Assembly (NCBI RefSeq): GCF_009745985.1
Contig: NZ_WFIX01000187.1
Location: 1-57,973, forward strand
Length of the DNA stretch: 57,973 nucleotides
Source of the DNA: Microbacterium karelineae
Lineage (GTDB): Bacteria; Actinomycetota; Actinomycetes; Actinomycetales; Microbacteriaceae
Direction of reading: 5' to 3'
Shown here: one piece after another, positions 10,920 through 19,446 of the stretch
Layout: the number at the start of each line of letters is the position of its first letter
Numbering within the stretch: position 1 is the stretch's first letter
Program-made: the position numbers and the translations under genes
The notes under the pieces: model-generated
The model's input: the letters and a program-made list of their open reading frames with translations, nothing else
What the model was told of the DNA's origin: nothing
The model's database searches: none

Positions 10920-11861
10920 TTACGCCAGATCCGATTCGTTGCCGCGCAGCACCTTCATCTGGATGAAGGCGACGACGGCGAGGATGAGGAAGAGGACGAC
11001 GGCGATGGCGGATCCGTACCCGAACTCCTGCTCGGCGAACGCCTTCTGCCAGATGTAGTACTGCAGCACGCGGCTGGCATTGACCGGCCCGCCCTGGGTG
11101 GTGACGGCGACCGTGTCGAACACCTGGAACGAGCCGGTGATCGTGAGGATGAGCACGAGCGCGAGCACGGGTCGCAGGAGAGGCAGCGTGATGCGGAAGA
11201 ACTGCTGAAACGGGTTCGCCCCGTCGAGGTTCGCGGCTTCGTAGACCGTGTTCGGGATCGCCTGCAGGCCGGCGAAGATCAGCAGCGCGACATAACCCAT
11301 GTGTCGCCACGTGTTGATGATGGCCTGCGTCGGGATCGCCCACTCCTGTGAGCCGAAGAAGGCGACGCGCGGCATCCCGAGCCAGTCGACGACCTGGTTG
11401 ACGATGCCGAGGTTGTAGTCGAGCATCCAGAACCACAGCAGCGCCGCGATGACGTTCGCCATGAGGTACGGCATGAGCAGCATGCCGCGGATGACGGTCG
11501 ACTTGGCGACGCGGTGCATGAGGAGGGCGAGGCCGAGCGCGAGCGCCGTCTGTAGCACGATGTTGATGATCACGTACTGCAGCGTGACGACGAGGGCGTT
11601 CCAGAAGAGCGGGTCGCCGAACAGTCGTTCGTAGTTCGCCAGGCCGACCCATGCGGGAGAGCCGAGGATGCTGTACTCGGTGAAGCTCAGCCAGAGGCCG
11701 CGCAGTGTCGGGAACACGTAGAACGCGATGAGCCCCAGGAACGCGGGGGCGATGAAGGCGAGGGCCACGCGGAGGTCGGTGTGTCCGCGTCTGAGTCGTG
11801 CTCCGCCGTCGCGCCGCGCTCGAGCGCGGCCGACGACGATCGTCGTAGTTGCCATCTTCAT
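10920..11861 (-). CDS. Sugar ABC transporter permease, MalF/CUT1 type
   Basis: First gene of the alpha-galactoside operon, 313 aa. It has a basic N-terminal tail, six membrane helices from about residue 33, and the EAA loop VYEAANLDGANPFQQFFRITLP. It pairs with the downstream MalG-type permease to form the heterodimeric channel. It is transcribed from the divergent promoter region 11862-12012, where one of two identical 14-bp operator-like sites overlaps its likely -10 box. MKMATTT and MATTT are alternative starts three codons apart. Confidence 0.93.
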   Translation of the reverse strand: MKMATTTIVVGRARARRDGGARLRRGHTDLRVALAFIAPAFLGLIAFYVFPTLRGLWLSFTEYSILGSPAWVGLANYERLFGDPLFWNALVVTLQYVIINIVLQTALALGLALLMHRVAKSTVIRGMLLMPYLMANVIAALLWFWMLDYNLGIVNQVVDWLGMPRVAFFGSQEWAIPTQAIINTWRHMGYVALLIFAGLQAIPNTVYEAANLDGANPFQQFFRITLPLLRPVLALVLILTITGSFQVFDTVAVTTQGGPVNASRVLQYYIWQKAFAEQEFGYGSAIAVVLFLILAVVAFIQMKVLRGNESDLA

Positions 11862-11898
11862 ACTCCGTCGTGATGCGATGGTCAGTGGGTGACGGCGA

Positions 11899-11912
11899 AG
11901 TTACACGAGTCA
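11899..11912 (-). promoter_or_regulatory. Candidate LacI-type operator at the ABC operon promoter
   Basis: On the minus strand reads TGACTCGTGTAACT; with the flanking G it forms an imperfect palindrome with central CG (GTGACTC/GTGTAAC, 5 of 7 positions symmetric). It overlaps the TAACTT -10 of a minus-strand promoter with TTGTGT as -35 at 17-bp spacing. An exact copy lies at 11979-11992. Confidence 0.6.
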
Positions 11913-11978
11913 CTATGTCCACACAAGTGGCAGATTCTCCGCCGTGAAATCAGTGAACGGCGCGGGACAACCCGAGGT

Positions 11979-11992
11979 TGACTCGTGTAACT
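11979..11992 (+). promoter_or_regulatory. Candidate LacI-type operator at the oxidoreductase promoter
   Basis: TGACTCGTGTAACT on the plus strand, identical to the site at 11899-11912 but in the opposite orientation, centre to centre 80 bp. It overlaps a TTGACT -35-like box upstream of ATG 12013. The LacI gene at 13253 encodes the most likely binding protein. Confidence 0.6.
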
Positions 11993-12012
11993 GGGGCTGG
12001 CAGACTCCGCAT

Positions 12013-13242
12013 ATGACAACCTCGACCTTCTCCCTCGGCATCGTCGGCGCGGGACAGTTCTCCGGCCAGTTCGCGAAGCTCTTCCGCGCCCACCCCCTCG
12101 TGACGAGCGTGCGGGTGACCGATGTCCTCCCGGAACGCGCGCGGGATCTCGTCGAGCGCGAGGGTCTCGACGGCGCAGTCGCGAGCTTCGACGAGATGCT
12201 CGCGAGCGATGTCGACGCCGTCGCGATCTTCACGCAGCGGTGGACGCACGGCCCCCTCGTGGTGCGCGCGCTCGAGGCTGGCAAGCACGTCTACTCGGCC
12301 GTCCCGATGGCGGTGTCCGAGGAGGAGATCCGAGCGATCATCGATGCGGTGCGCTCGACGGGCCTGACCTACATGATGGGCGAGACGAGCTACTACAACC
12401 CCGCGACCGTCTATGCGCGCGAGCGGCGGCGCGCGGGCGCCTTCGGCCGCGTCTTCTATGCCGAGGGTGACTACGTCCACGACATGGATCTCGGCTTCTA
12501 CGCCGCCTATCAGCACTCCGGCGGCGAGGAGTGGAAGCGCACCGCGAGCTACCCGCCCATGCTCTACCCGACCCACTCCGTCGGGGGCGTGCTCGGCGCG
12601 ATCGGCGGCCGCGCCACGAGCGTGAGCTGCATCGGCATGCGCGACGACCGGGGCGATGGGGTCTTCGACCGCGACGTGAGCATGTTCGACAACGACTTCT
12701 CGAACGCGACGGCGCTGTTCGAGCTCGCGGGCGGCGGCAGCATGCGCATCAACGAGTTCCGCCGCGTCGGCTATCCCTCGCATCTGCGAGAGTCGCGGTT
12801 CCGCTACTTCGGCACGGAGGCGAGCTTCGAGCAGCTCGTCCGGGCCGCCGTCTGGCAGGACAAGGAAGGCTACGAGGACGTGAGCGAGCTGCTCGAGACG
12901 CGGCCCACGATGTCGCCGGACGATCCGTCACTCGCGGACGTCGATCCCGCGTTGCGGGACGCCTTCATCTCCGGGCTCGCTCCGGTGCACGACGCCGAGC
13001 GGCTCCCCGAGGAGCTGCGCCGGCTCCCGAGCGGCCACGAGGGCAGTCATCACTTCCTGGTCGACGACTTCGCCCGGGCCGTCGCGACGGGCGCGCTCCC
13101 GCCCGTGCACGCGTGGGAGGCCGCACGCTACACGCTGCCCGGCATCGTCGCCCACCGCTCCGCCCTGCGCGGCGGGGAGCGGCTCGAGATCCCCGATCTG
13201 GGGGATGCGCCTGTCGAGGAGTCCCTCCGGTCCGCGCCATAG
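12013..13242 (+). CDS. GFO/IDH/MocA family oxidoreductase
   Basis: NAD(P)-dependent sugar or polyol dehydrogenase-like protein, 409 aa. The N-terminal Rossmann fold starts FSLGIVGAGQFSGQF. The family motif AGKHVYSAVPMAVS replaces the usual Lys-Pro of EKP with a variant, so activity on the standard substrates is uncertain. A C-terminal alpha/beta domain follows. ATG 12013 starts just before the Rossmann fold; translation from upstream in-frame codons would run through the operator. The gene is divergent from the alpha-galactoside ABC operon and only about 10 bp from the LacI gene, so it probably acts on a sugar taken up or released by this module. Confidence 0.88.
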   Translation: MTTSTFSLGIVGAGQFSGQFAKLFRAHPLVTSVRVTDVLPERARDLVEREGLDGAVASFDEMLASDVDAVAIFTQRWTHGPLVVRALEAGKHVYSAVPMAVSEEEIRAIIDAVRSTGLTYMMGETSYYNPATVYARERRRAGAFGRVFYAEGDYVHDMDLGFYAAYQHSGGEEWKRTASYPPMLYPTHSVGGVLGAIGGRATSVSCIGMRDDRGDGVFDRDVSMFDNDFSNATALFELAGGGSMRINEFRRVGYPSHLRESRFRYFGTEASFEQLVRAAVWQDKEGYEDVSELLETRPTMSPDDPSLADVDPALRDAFISGLAPVHDAERLPEELRRLPSGHEGSHHFLVDDFARAVATGALPPVHAWEAARYTLPGIVAHRSALRGGERLEIPDLGDAPVEESLRSAP

Positions 13243-13245
13243 GAT
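13240..13245 (+). promoter_or_regulatory. -10 box of leaderless lacI-type gene
   Basis: TAGGAT overlaps the stop codon of the oxidoreductase and lies 7 nt before ATG 13253. It favours that start over ATG 13244, which overlaps the box. Confidence 0.55.
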
Positions 13246-13252
13246 GACGCTC

Positions 13253-14254
13253 ATGACGACTCCCTCGCGCGCGCCGAGCCGCGCGACACGCAGCGACGTC
13301 GCGCGGCTCGCGGGCGTGAGCCCCGCGGTCGTCAGCTATGTCGTCAACGGGACGAAGCGCGTGGCTCCGGAGACGGAGGAGCGGGTGCGTTCGGCCGTCG
13401 CGCGCCTCGGCTACCGGCCGAACCCGTCGGCCCGCGCACTGCGGCTCGGTTCGACCGAGACCCTCGGCATGATCGTGCCGAGCGCGACGAACCCATACTT
13501 CGCGCACCTCGCGCACGAGGTCGAGGTCGCGGCGTCGCGGCGCGGATACGCGCTTCTGACGGCGAATGCGGACGGGTCCCTCGAGACCGAGCGGCGGCAC
13601 CTCGAGCACCTCTCGGCGCGCCTGGTCGATGGGATCTTCCTGTGCAGTTCGACGCACGACCCCGTTCTGCGGGATGTCGACCTGCAGGGGATCCCGATCG
13701 TCCTCCTCAACCACAGCGCGGCCGCACCCTCGCGCGACGCCGTCGGCGTCGATCTCGCGGGCGGCGCGCGCCTCGCCGTCGAGCATCTCGCCGGTCACGG
13801 GCACGAGCGGATCGGGCTCATCGTCGGCCGTGCGACGGGAACCGACGAGGACGGGCGCGAGACGGGGTGGCGTCGCAGCCTCGAGGAGCTGGGTCTGGCG
13901 CTCGGGCCCATCGGGCGCGGTGAGTTCTCGCCCGACGGCGGATACGCGGCGATGAGACACCTCGTGCGTTCGGACGCCGTGCCGCGGGCGCTGTTCGTCG
14001 CCTCGGATCAGATGGCGCGGGGTGTCCTCAAGGTCGCGCACGAGATGGGGATCCGCGTTCCGGAGGATCTCGCGATCGTCTCGTTCGACGGATCCATCGA
14101 CGCGGCCTACAGCTGGCCGACGCTCACGAGCGTCGCGCAGCCCGTCGCCGCGATGGCGGAGGCGGCCGTCGATGCGCTGCTCAGCGCGTCGGCGGAGCCG
14201 AGGAGCCGCATCATGACGACGTCGCTCGTCGTCGGCGGATCCTGCGGCTGCTGA
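13253..14254 (+). CDS. LacI-family transcriptional regulator
   Basis: DNA-binding repressor with sugar-sensing domain, 333 aa. The N-terminal helix-turn-helix reads TRSDVARLAGVSPAVVSYVVNG and is followed by the hinge helix (NPSARALRLGST). A periplasmic-binding-protein-like ligand domain runs from about residue 65 (LGMIVPSATNPYFAHLA) to the end. It most likely controls the adjacent alpha-galactoside operon and oxidoreductase through the paired TGACTCGTGTAACT sites. The start is set by the -10 box TAGGAT at 13240. It lies directly behind the oxidoreductase and may be partly cotranscribed with it. Confidence 0.93.
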   Translation: MTTPSRAPSRATRSDVARLAGVSPAVVSYVVNGTKRVAPETEERVRSAVARLGYRPNPSARALRLGSTETLGMIVPSATNPYFAHLAHEVEVAASRRGYALLTANADGSLETERRHLEHLSARLVDGIFLCSSTHDPVLRDVDLQGIPIVLLNHSAAAPSRDAVGVDLAGGARLAVEHLAGHGHERIGLIVGRATGTDEDGRETGWRRSLEELGLALGPIGRGEFSPDGGYAAMRHLVRSDAVPRALFVASDQMARGVLKVAHEMGIRVPEDLAIVSFDGSIDAAYSWPTLTSVAQPVAAMAEAAVDALLSASAEPRSRIMTTSLVVGGSCGC

Positions 14255-14300
14255 GGTCGCGCCTCGGTGCCGGACCTCCGGCGCCCGCTATCGTGGCGAC

Positions 14301-14789
14301 GTGAGCGACGACGAGGCCACCCTGCGGGATCTCCGACGCGTCGCGCGGCACCTGCGTTGGGGGTACTCACGCCCCGCGCTCGCCGGCGCGGTCGCATGTG
14401 TGGCGCTCGTCGGCGCGATGGCGGCTTCGGCCGTGCTTGCGAGCGGCGCGGATGGATTCCTGCAGATCGTCGCGGTGTTCGTGACGTTCGGAGGGGGTGG
14501 CGTCTGCGGTGCGGTGGTCGCCACGATGCTCGCGCACCGCACGCGATCGGGAGGCGCCGGGCCCCTCGCGGGCGCGCTCTGGCAGCTCCTCATCTCGGCC
14601 GTGCTCGCCGCACTCGTCGTGCTGCCCGCGTTGCTCGGCGTCCTGCGTGGCACGATCGGCCTGATCGTCTTCCTGCCCCTGCTGCCGTTCGTCGCGGTGG
14701 TGGCCATGGTGGCGGTGCGGATGGTGTTCGGGGCGGTGCTCGATGCGCTGGCCGCTCGCGCCGGAATCGGCCGCGACGCCGACGGCTGA
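14301..14789 (+). CDS. Hypothetical membrane protein, four helices
   Basis: 162 aa with four predicted membrane helices (roughly 27-47, 53-76, 93-112, 117-145) and a short charged N-terminus (SDDEATLRDLRRVARHLRW). I do not recognise a family. The GTG start is supported by the -10 box TATCGT (14289-14294) six nt upstream, giving a leaderless message. Neighbours do not suggest a function. Confidence 0.7.
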   Translation: MSDDEATLRDLRRVARHLRWGYSRPALAGAVACVALVGAMAASAVLASGADGFLQIVAVFVTFGGGGVCGAVVATMLAHRTRSGGAGPLAGALWQLLISAVLAALVVLPALLGVLRGTIGLIVFLPLLPFVAVVAMVAVRMVFGAVLDALAARAGIGRDADG

Positions 14790-14858
14790 GTCTCCTCCGG
14801 CGCCCGCGCATCCCCGTGGCTTCCTCGAGCGTGCACCAGAGACGGGCCGAACCGCCTC

Positions 14859-14888
14859 CTGACAGACAGGCTGGACGCTCGCTATGTT
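14859..14888 (+). promoter_or_regulatory. Promoter of the DUF5684-like gene
   Basis: -35 CTGACA (14859-14864) and -10 TATGTT (14883-14888) with 18-bp spacing. The -10 lies 6 nt before ATG 14895. Confidence 0.55.
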
Positions 14889-14894
14889 GTCCGT

Positions 14895-15338
14895 ATGAAC
14901 TCACTGGTGCTGGCCCAGCAGACAGGGCTCCTCGCGTCCGCGTCCTCTTATGGAGACTTCGGAGGGACGGGCGCCTTCGGCGGCATCCTCGCCGCCTTCG
15001 GCGTGAGCGGCGGCGTCGTCGGCTTCATCGTGTACGTCGCCGTGGCGATCGGCCTCTGGAAGACGTTCAGCAAGGCCGGCCTCCCCGGCATCCTCGGGAT
15101 CATCCCGATCATCAACATCATCTTTCTGCTGAAGGTCGCGCGCATGAGCTTCTGGTTCGCGCTGCTCTACATCGTCCCGATCGTGAACGTGATCCTGCTG
15201 ATCGTCGTCGCGATCAAGGTCGGCAGGAACTTCGGCCACGGCGGCGCGTTCTCGTTCTTCATGCTGTGGCTGCTCGCGCCGATCGGCTACCTCATCGTCG
15301 GCTTCGGCGGCGACCGCTACCAGCCCGAGACACGCTGA
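14895..15338 (+). CDS. Small membrane protein, DUF5684-like
   Basis: 147 aa. A short polar and glycine-rich N-terminus is followed by about four hydrophobic segments. The stretch LWKTFSKAGLPGILGIIPIIN resembles DUF5684, which is common in actinobacteria and often found with signal peptidases. Function is unknown. It has its own promoter. The downstream VOC gene is convergent and its stop lies 14 bp away. Confidence 0.7.
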   Translation: MNSLVLAQQTGLLASASSYGDFGGTGAFGGILAAFGVSGGVVGFIVYVAVAIGLWKTFSKAGLPGILGIIPIINIIFLLKVARMSFWFALLYIVPIVNVILLIVVAIKVGRNFGHGGAFSFFMLWLLAPIGYLIVGFGGDRYQPETR

Positions 15339-15351
15339 GGTCGGCTGCGCG

Positions 15352-15870
15352 TCAGGCCGTCGACGCCTGCTGCTCGGCGGCCCACGCGGCGACGCGGCGC
15401 GCGCTCTCCTCATCGGAGAGATCCTCGACACGCGTCGTGATCGTCCAGCGCACGCCGAACGGATCCCGCAACGATGCGTATCGGTCGCCCGAGACGAACG
15501 TGCTGACGGGTTCGCGCACGGTCGCCCCGGCGCGGACCGCGCGGTCGACCACCGCGTCGACGTCGGCGCAGTACAGGCCGATCGAATAGCAGTCGGCGTC
15601 GCCGCCCGGGGCCGGCACCGTGGACCAGTCCGGGCTCGGCTCGCCGAGCTGGAGGCGTCCCGTCCCGAAGTCGAGGTCGGCGTGCGCGACGACGTCGCCG
15701 AATCGCGTGACGTCGATCACGCGCGCGCCGAACACGGTGCGGTAGAACTCGAGCGCGTCGCCGGCGCCGGCGATCGCGAGGTACGGGGTGAGAGTGGTCG
15801 CGGTGCGGGGGCGGCCGTCGATGGTGTGGGCGCCGGTCGCGCCGTGAGGAGGAGTGCTCTGGTGGGTCAT
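15352..15870 (-). CDS. VOC (glyoxalase/bleomycin-resistance fold) protein, PhnB-like
   Basis: 172 aa. A single vicinal-oxygen-chelate domain begins at TLTPYLAIAGAGDALEFYRTVFGA and ends at LRDPFGVRWTI, the pattern of PhnB-like VOC proteins. A short C-terminal helix (VEDLSDEESARRVAAW) follows. Metal ligands cannot be assigned with certainty, so the catalytic or binding role is open. ATG 15870 lies 6 nt after TACCGT (15882-15877), i.e. leaderless. The gene is divergent from an AraC-type regulator that could control it. Confidence 0.88.
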   Translation of the reverse strand: MTHQSTPPHGATGAHTIDGRPRTATTLTPYLAIAGAGDALEFYRTVFGARVIDVTRFGDVVAHADLDFGTGRLQLGEPSPDWSTVPAPGGDADCYSIGLYCADVDAVVDRAVRAGATVREPVSTFVSGDRYASLRDPFGVRWTITTRVEDLSDEESARRVAAWAAEQQASTA

Positions 15871-15876
15871 GCGGCC

Positions 15877-15882
15877 ACGGTA
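15877..15882 (-). promoter_or_regulatory. -10 box of leaderless VOC gene
   Basis: TACCGT on the minus strand, 6 nt before ATG 15870. Confidence 0.5.
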
Positions 15883-15938
15883 CGGCGGCGCGCGTCCGTC
15901 GCGCTTGGAGATTCGCGACACGTCCGGCGGAGAGCGCG

Positions 15939-16736
15939 ATGACGGACCCGAGCGACCCGCGCGGCATCCTCTATCCGGAGCGGCTGCCGTCGTTCCGCCG
16001 GGAGCCGGCGCCCGCCGCGCTCGCCGATCGCGTGCGATGGTTCTGGATCCCACGGTGGAACCTGCCGCCGGGCGCCGTCTCGCGGCAGGACGTGCTGCCG
16101 TTTCCTGCCTCGAACATCGTCGTCGAGCCGGGCGGGGTGACGATCGCCGGGCCGACGACGCGCGCGTCGCACCGCGAGCTGCGGGGGAGCGGCTGGGCGG
16201 TCGGCGCACTCCTGCGCCCCGCTGGGCTCACGTCCCTCACATCGGATCCATCGGCGATCCGCGACGCAGAGGTGGCGTTCGACGTGCCTGAGCTGGCCGG
16301 CGAGGTCGCTCGGACGATGTCCGATTCCGACGACGATGTCGCGCGCGAGGGCGCCGTCCGTGTCTTCTCACGCTGGGCGTCGGCGCACCTCGAGGCGCCC
16401 GACGGAGGCGGGCTGCTCGCCAATGCGATGGAGGACGCCATCGCGGGCGACCGCGACATCGTGCGCGTCGACGACCTCGCACGCCGCCTGGGCATCTCGG
16501 TGCGCGGAGTGCAGCGCCTCGCGCGTCGATACGTCGGCGTCGCGCCGCTGGCCATCATCCGGCGATACCGGCTGCAGGAGTCCGCCCAGCGCCTGCGCGA
16601 CGACCCCGCGCTGACGATCGCGCGGATCGCCGCGGAGCTCGGCTACGCCGATCACGCGCACCTCACGGCCGACTTCCGTCGGACCCTCGGCATGACGCCG
16701 ACCGCCTACCGCCGGTCGGGCGACGTCACGAGATGA
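15939..16736 (+). CDS. AraC-family transcriptional regulator
   Basis: 265 aa. The N-terminal 150 residues are an unassigned sensor-like region (VRWFWIPRWNLPPG onward). The C-terminal double helix-turn-helix spans about 165-260, with VDDLARRLGISVRGVQRLARRY and IAAELGYADHAHLTADFRRTLG, the canonical second HTH. ATG 15939 has GGAGAG upstream. The gene is divergent from the VOC gene, the likeliest target by position. Its 3' end overlaps the stop of the convergent DUF1761 gene by 11 bp. Confidence 0.9.
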   Translation: MTDPSDPRGILYPERLPSFRREPAPAALADRVRWFWIPRWNLPPGAVSRQDVLPFPASNIVVEPGGVTIAGPTTRASHRELRGSGWAVGALLRPAGLTSLTSDPSAIRDAEVAFDVPELAGEVARTMSDSDDDVAREGAVRVFSRWASAHLEAPDGGGLLANAMEDAIAGDRDIVRVDDLARRLGISVRGVQRLARRYVGVAPLAIIRRYRLQESAQRLRDDPALTIARIAAELGYADHAHLTADFRRTLGMTPTAYRRSGDVTR

Positions 16737-17163
16737 CGATGCCCGCGGGCGGCCAGACGCCCAGGATGATGCCCATGAGCAGGATCGTCACGAACTCGTG
16801 CGAGATGTTCATGATCGTCAGCTGCGCGGGGCGCTTCTCGAACGCATCGTGCGTGATCAGGCGCGCCGCGGTGAAGCCGACCCACAGCAGCGCGGCCGTG
16901 ACGACGGCCGAGAGCAGGTAGCTGCCCTGATAGAAGTGCCAGGCGATCGTGGTCGCCCCCGCGAGGACCCAGGCCGTCACGAAGCTCACGATCACGGTCA
17001 GCATCATCGGGCCGATCGCGTCCTTCGCCTCGCCATCGGTGCGCGTTCCCGTCAGCTCGGCCCAGCGGGCGCCGAACACCTTCGGCGCGTACCAGGTCGA
17101 TCCGACGACGATCGTCGAGAGCGTCGCGACGATGACGGCCCAGTAGTTGATCTCGGGAATCAT
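16726..17163 (-). CDS. DUF1761 membrane protein
   Basis: 145 aa, four membrane helices. The DUF1761 signature region INYWAVIVATLSTIVVGSTW and WYAPKVFGARWAELTG is at the N-terminus, and WVGFTAARLITHDAFEKR is in the loop before the last helix. Function unknown. The start is supported by TACCGT (17175-17170) six nt upstream. It is convergent with the AraC gene and overlaps its last codons. Confidence 0.85.
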   Translation of the reverse strand: MIPEINYWAVIVATLSTIVVGSTWYAPKVFGARWAELTGTRTDGEAKDAIGPMMLTVIVSFVTAWVLAGATTIAWHFYQGSYLLSAVVTAALLWVGFTAARLITHDAFEKRPAQLTIMNISHEFVTILLMGIILGVWPPAGIVIS

Positions 17164-17169
17164 GCGTCG

Positions 17170-17175
17170 ACGGTA
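17170..17175 (-). promoter_or_regulatory. -10 box of leaderless DUF1761 gene
   Basis: TACCGT on the minus strand, 6 nt before ATG 17163. Confidence 0.5.
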
Positions 17176-17297
17176 GCGCGCGCGGCCGATGCGCAGGAAG
17201 GGGGCGCGGCCGTCTCGACGAATCGTGCCCCGGCGGTCCCCGATGTCGGTCATTGCCGATAGCGTCGGCGGCAGACGTTTCGTTCGAGGGGGTCCGC

Positions 17298-18050
17298 ATG
17301 CAGACGGCAGTCGAGTTCCGGGGTGTGTCGAAGACGTTCCCCGACGGCACGCTCGCGGTCGACTCCCTCGACCTTGTGGTCGCCCGCGGCACGACGACCT
17401 GCTTCGTGGGGTCATCGGGCAGCGGCAAGACGACCGCGCTGCGCATGATCAACCGCATGGTCGACCCGACGAGCGGCGCCGTGCTCGTCGGGGGAGACGA
17501 CGTCGCGACGCGCGAACCGGTCGCGCTGCGGCGATCGATCGGCTACGTCATGCAGCACGCCGGCCTCCTCCCGCACCGCACGGTGCTCGACAACGTCGCG
17601 ACCGTGCCGGTGCTCGCGGGAGCGAACAGGCGCGAGGCGCGCGAACGCGCCCGCGAGATCATGGGCGCCGTCGGGCTCGACGGCGCCCTCGCCACGCGCT
17701 ACCCGGCGCAGCTGTCGGGGGGCCAGCAGCAGCGCGTCGGCGTGGCCCGCGCCCTCGCGGCCGACGCCGACCTGCTGCTCATGGACGAGCCGTTCGGCGC
17801 CGTCGACCCCGTCGTCCGCGCCGACCTGCAGGAGGAGCTGCGCCGCCTCCGCGACCAGTTCGGCAAGACGATCGTGTTCGTCACACACGACATCGACGAG
17901 GCGTTCCTGCTCGGCGACCAGGTCGCGCTGTTCCGTCCCGGCGGCCGGCTCGCCCAGCTCGACTCGCCCCGCCAACTGCTCGACGAGCCCGCCGACGACT
18001 TCGTGGCCGCGTTCATCGAGGCCGGACGGCCGAGGAGCATCCTGCGGTGA
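17298..18050 (+). CDS. Osmoprotectant ABC transporter ATP-binding protein (OpuCA/ProV type)
   Basis: ATPase of a glycine betaine/choline-type importer, 250 aa. Walker A is GSSGSGKTT, the Q-loop region is YVMQHAGLLPHRT, the signature is LSGGQQQR, Walker B is LLLMDEPFGAVDP and the H-loop is VTHDIDEA. The protein ends right after the ATPase core and lacks the C-terminal CBS pair of full OpuCA proteins, so ionic-strength sensing through CBS domains is not expected. ATG 17298 has GAGGGGG at good spacing; an upstream TTG at 17253 overlaps the likely -10 (TAGCGT). It overlaps the next gene by GTGA. Confidence 0.93.
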   Translation: MQTAVEFRGVSKTFPDGTLAVDSLDLVVARGTTTCFVGSSGSGKTTALRMINRMVDPTSGAVLVGGDDVATREPVALRRSIGYVMQHAGLLPHRTVLDNVATVPVLAGANRREARERAREIMGAVGLDGALATRYPAQLSGGQQQRVGVARALAADADLLLMDEPFGAVDPVVRADLQEELRRLRDQFGKTIVFVTHDIDEAFLLGDQVALFRPGGRLAQLDSPRQLLDEPADDFVAAFIEAGRPRSILR

Positions 18051-18718
18051 CCTGGCTGTTCGCGAACCTCGATCAGATCCTGCAGTACGCGGGGCAGCAC
18101 GTCGTTCTCGCGGTCGTGCCGACCGTCATCGGCGCCGTGCTGTCGCTCCCGCTCGGCTGGCTCGCGAATCGCCACCGCATCGGACGCGGAGTGCTGCTCG
18201 GCGCCTCCGGGCTGCTCTACGCGATCCCGTCGCTGCCGCTGTTCATCGTGATGCCCGCGCTCATCGGCACGCGGATCCTCGATCCGATCAACGTCGTCGT
18301 CGCGCTCAGCTTCTACGCTCTGGCGCTCATGCTGCGCACGAGCGCCGATGCGCTCGCCTCCGTCGACGGCGATCTGCGCCTCGCGGCGACCGCCGTCGGG
18401 TATGGGGCGTGGCAGCGCTTCTGGGGCGTCGAACTGCCCGCCGCGGGGCCGGTGCTCCTCGCGGGTCTGCGCGTCGTGTCGGTGAGCACGGTCAGCCTCG
18501 TGACCGTCGGATCCCTCATCGGGGTGCAGTCGCTCGGCTACTACTTCGTCGACGGCTACCAGCGCGGCTTCGCGACGGAGATCGCGGTCGGCGTGATCGG
18601 CACCGTGCTCATCGCGGTGCTCCTCGACGCGGCGCTCGTGCTGGCCGGCAGGGCGCTCATGCCATGGACGCGACGCGCCGCGCCGCGACGCGCGAGAAGA
18701 GCGGCGGTCGCCGCATGA
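18047..18718 (+). CDS. Osmoprotectant ABC transporter permease 1
   Basis: 223 aa membrane subunit of the OpuCB/ProW type with five or six helices. The EAA-like loop is LRLAATAVGYGAWQRFWGVELP. It starts at a GTG that overlaps the ATPase stop (GTGA), indicating translational coupling. It ends in a basic tail (PRRARRAAVAA) and overlaps the second permease by ATGA. Confidence 0.9.
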   Translation: MTWLFANLDQILQYAGQHVVLAVVPTVIGAVLSLPLGWLANRHRIGRGVLLGASGLLYAIPSLPLFIVMPALIGTRILDPINVVVALSFYALALMLRTSADALASVDGDLRLAATAVGYGAWQRFWGVELPAAGPVLLAGLRVVSVSTVSLVTVGSLIGVQSLGYYFVDGYQRGFATEIAVGVIGTVLIAVLLDAALVLAGRALMPWTRRAAPRRARRAAVAA

Positions 18719-19446
18719 ACGTCTTCGCGAGCGCGCTCGCCTGGCTCGGCGACGCCGCGAACTGGGGCGGACCGGCTGGCATCGCCGCGCGCGCGACCGA
18801 GCACCTCGCCTATTCAGGTCTCACGCTCGCGATCGCCGTCGCGATCGCGGTGCCCATCGGGGTGTGGGTCGGCCACACGGGGCGCGGGCGGGACGTCGTC
18901 GTCCCGCTGACGGGGGCGCTGCGCGCGCTGCCCACGCTCGGCCTCGTCACCCTGCTCGCGCTGCTCATGGGCAGCGGGCTGCTCCCACCCCTCCTCGCCC
19001 TCGTGATCCTCGCGATCCCGCCGATCCTCGCGGGCACCTACTCGGGCATCGAGGCGATCGCGCCCGAGACGCGCGGCGCCGCCCGCGCCGTCGGGTTCAC
19101 GACCGCGCAGACCGTCTGGCAGGTCGAGCTGCCGCTCGCGCTCCCGCTCATCGCGGGCGGCGTGCGATCGGCGGCCCTGCAGGTCATCGCCACGTGGACG
19201 GTCGCGGCGTTCCTGCCGCTGGGCGGCCTCGGGCGCTTCCTCATCGACGGGCTCGCGGTGCGCGACTATGCGCAGATGCTCGGCGGCTCGCTCATCGTCA
19301 TCGCGCTGGCGCTCGTCGCCGACCTCGCCTTCGCGGCCGTCGAACGCGCCCTCACGCCCCGCGGTGTCCGCGGATCCCACTACCGTGGGTCGCGGAGGCG
19401 CGCCCGCACGTCCGACACCGAGATACGAAAGGCCCATGCATCATGA
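18715..19446 (+). CDS. Osmoprotectant ABC transporter permease 2
   Basis: 243 aa membrane subunit paired with the preceding permease (OpuCD-like position). The EAA-type loop is TRGAARAVGFTTAQTVWQVELP. It has about six helices and an extended basic, non-membrane C-terminal tail of about 30 residues (SHYRGSRRRARTSDTE) that the partner lacks. It starts in an ATGA overlap and its stop overlaps the start of the binding-protein gene, again ATGA. Confidence 0.9.
   Translation: MNVFASALAWLGDAANWGGPAGIAARATEHLAYSGLTLAIAVAIAVPIGVWVGHTGRGRDVVVPLTGALRALPTLGLVTLLALLMGSGLLPPLLALVILAIPPILAGTYSGIEAIAPETRGAARAVGFTTAQTVWQVELPLALPLIAGGVRSAALQVIATWTVAAFLPLGGLGRFLIDGLAVRDYAQMLGGSLIVIALALVADLAFAAVERALTPRGVRGSHYRGSRRRARTSDTEIRKAHAS

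Noticed and set aside
17253-17297. TTG start extending the osmoprotectant ATPase
   Set aside because: The codon overlaps the likely -10 box TAGCGT, and ATG 17298 has GAGGGGG at proper distance.
17164-17297. Riboswitch or osmosensing leader before the osmoprotectant operon
   Set aside because: The leader after the predicted -10 is only about 20-30 nt, too short for a known aptamer.
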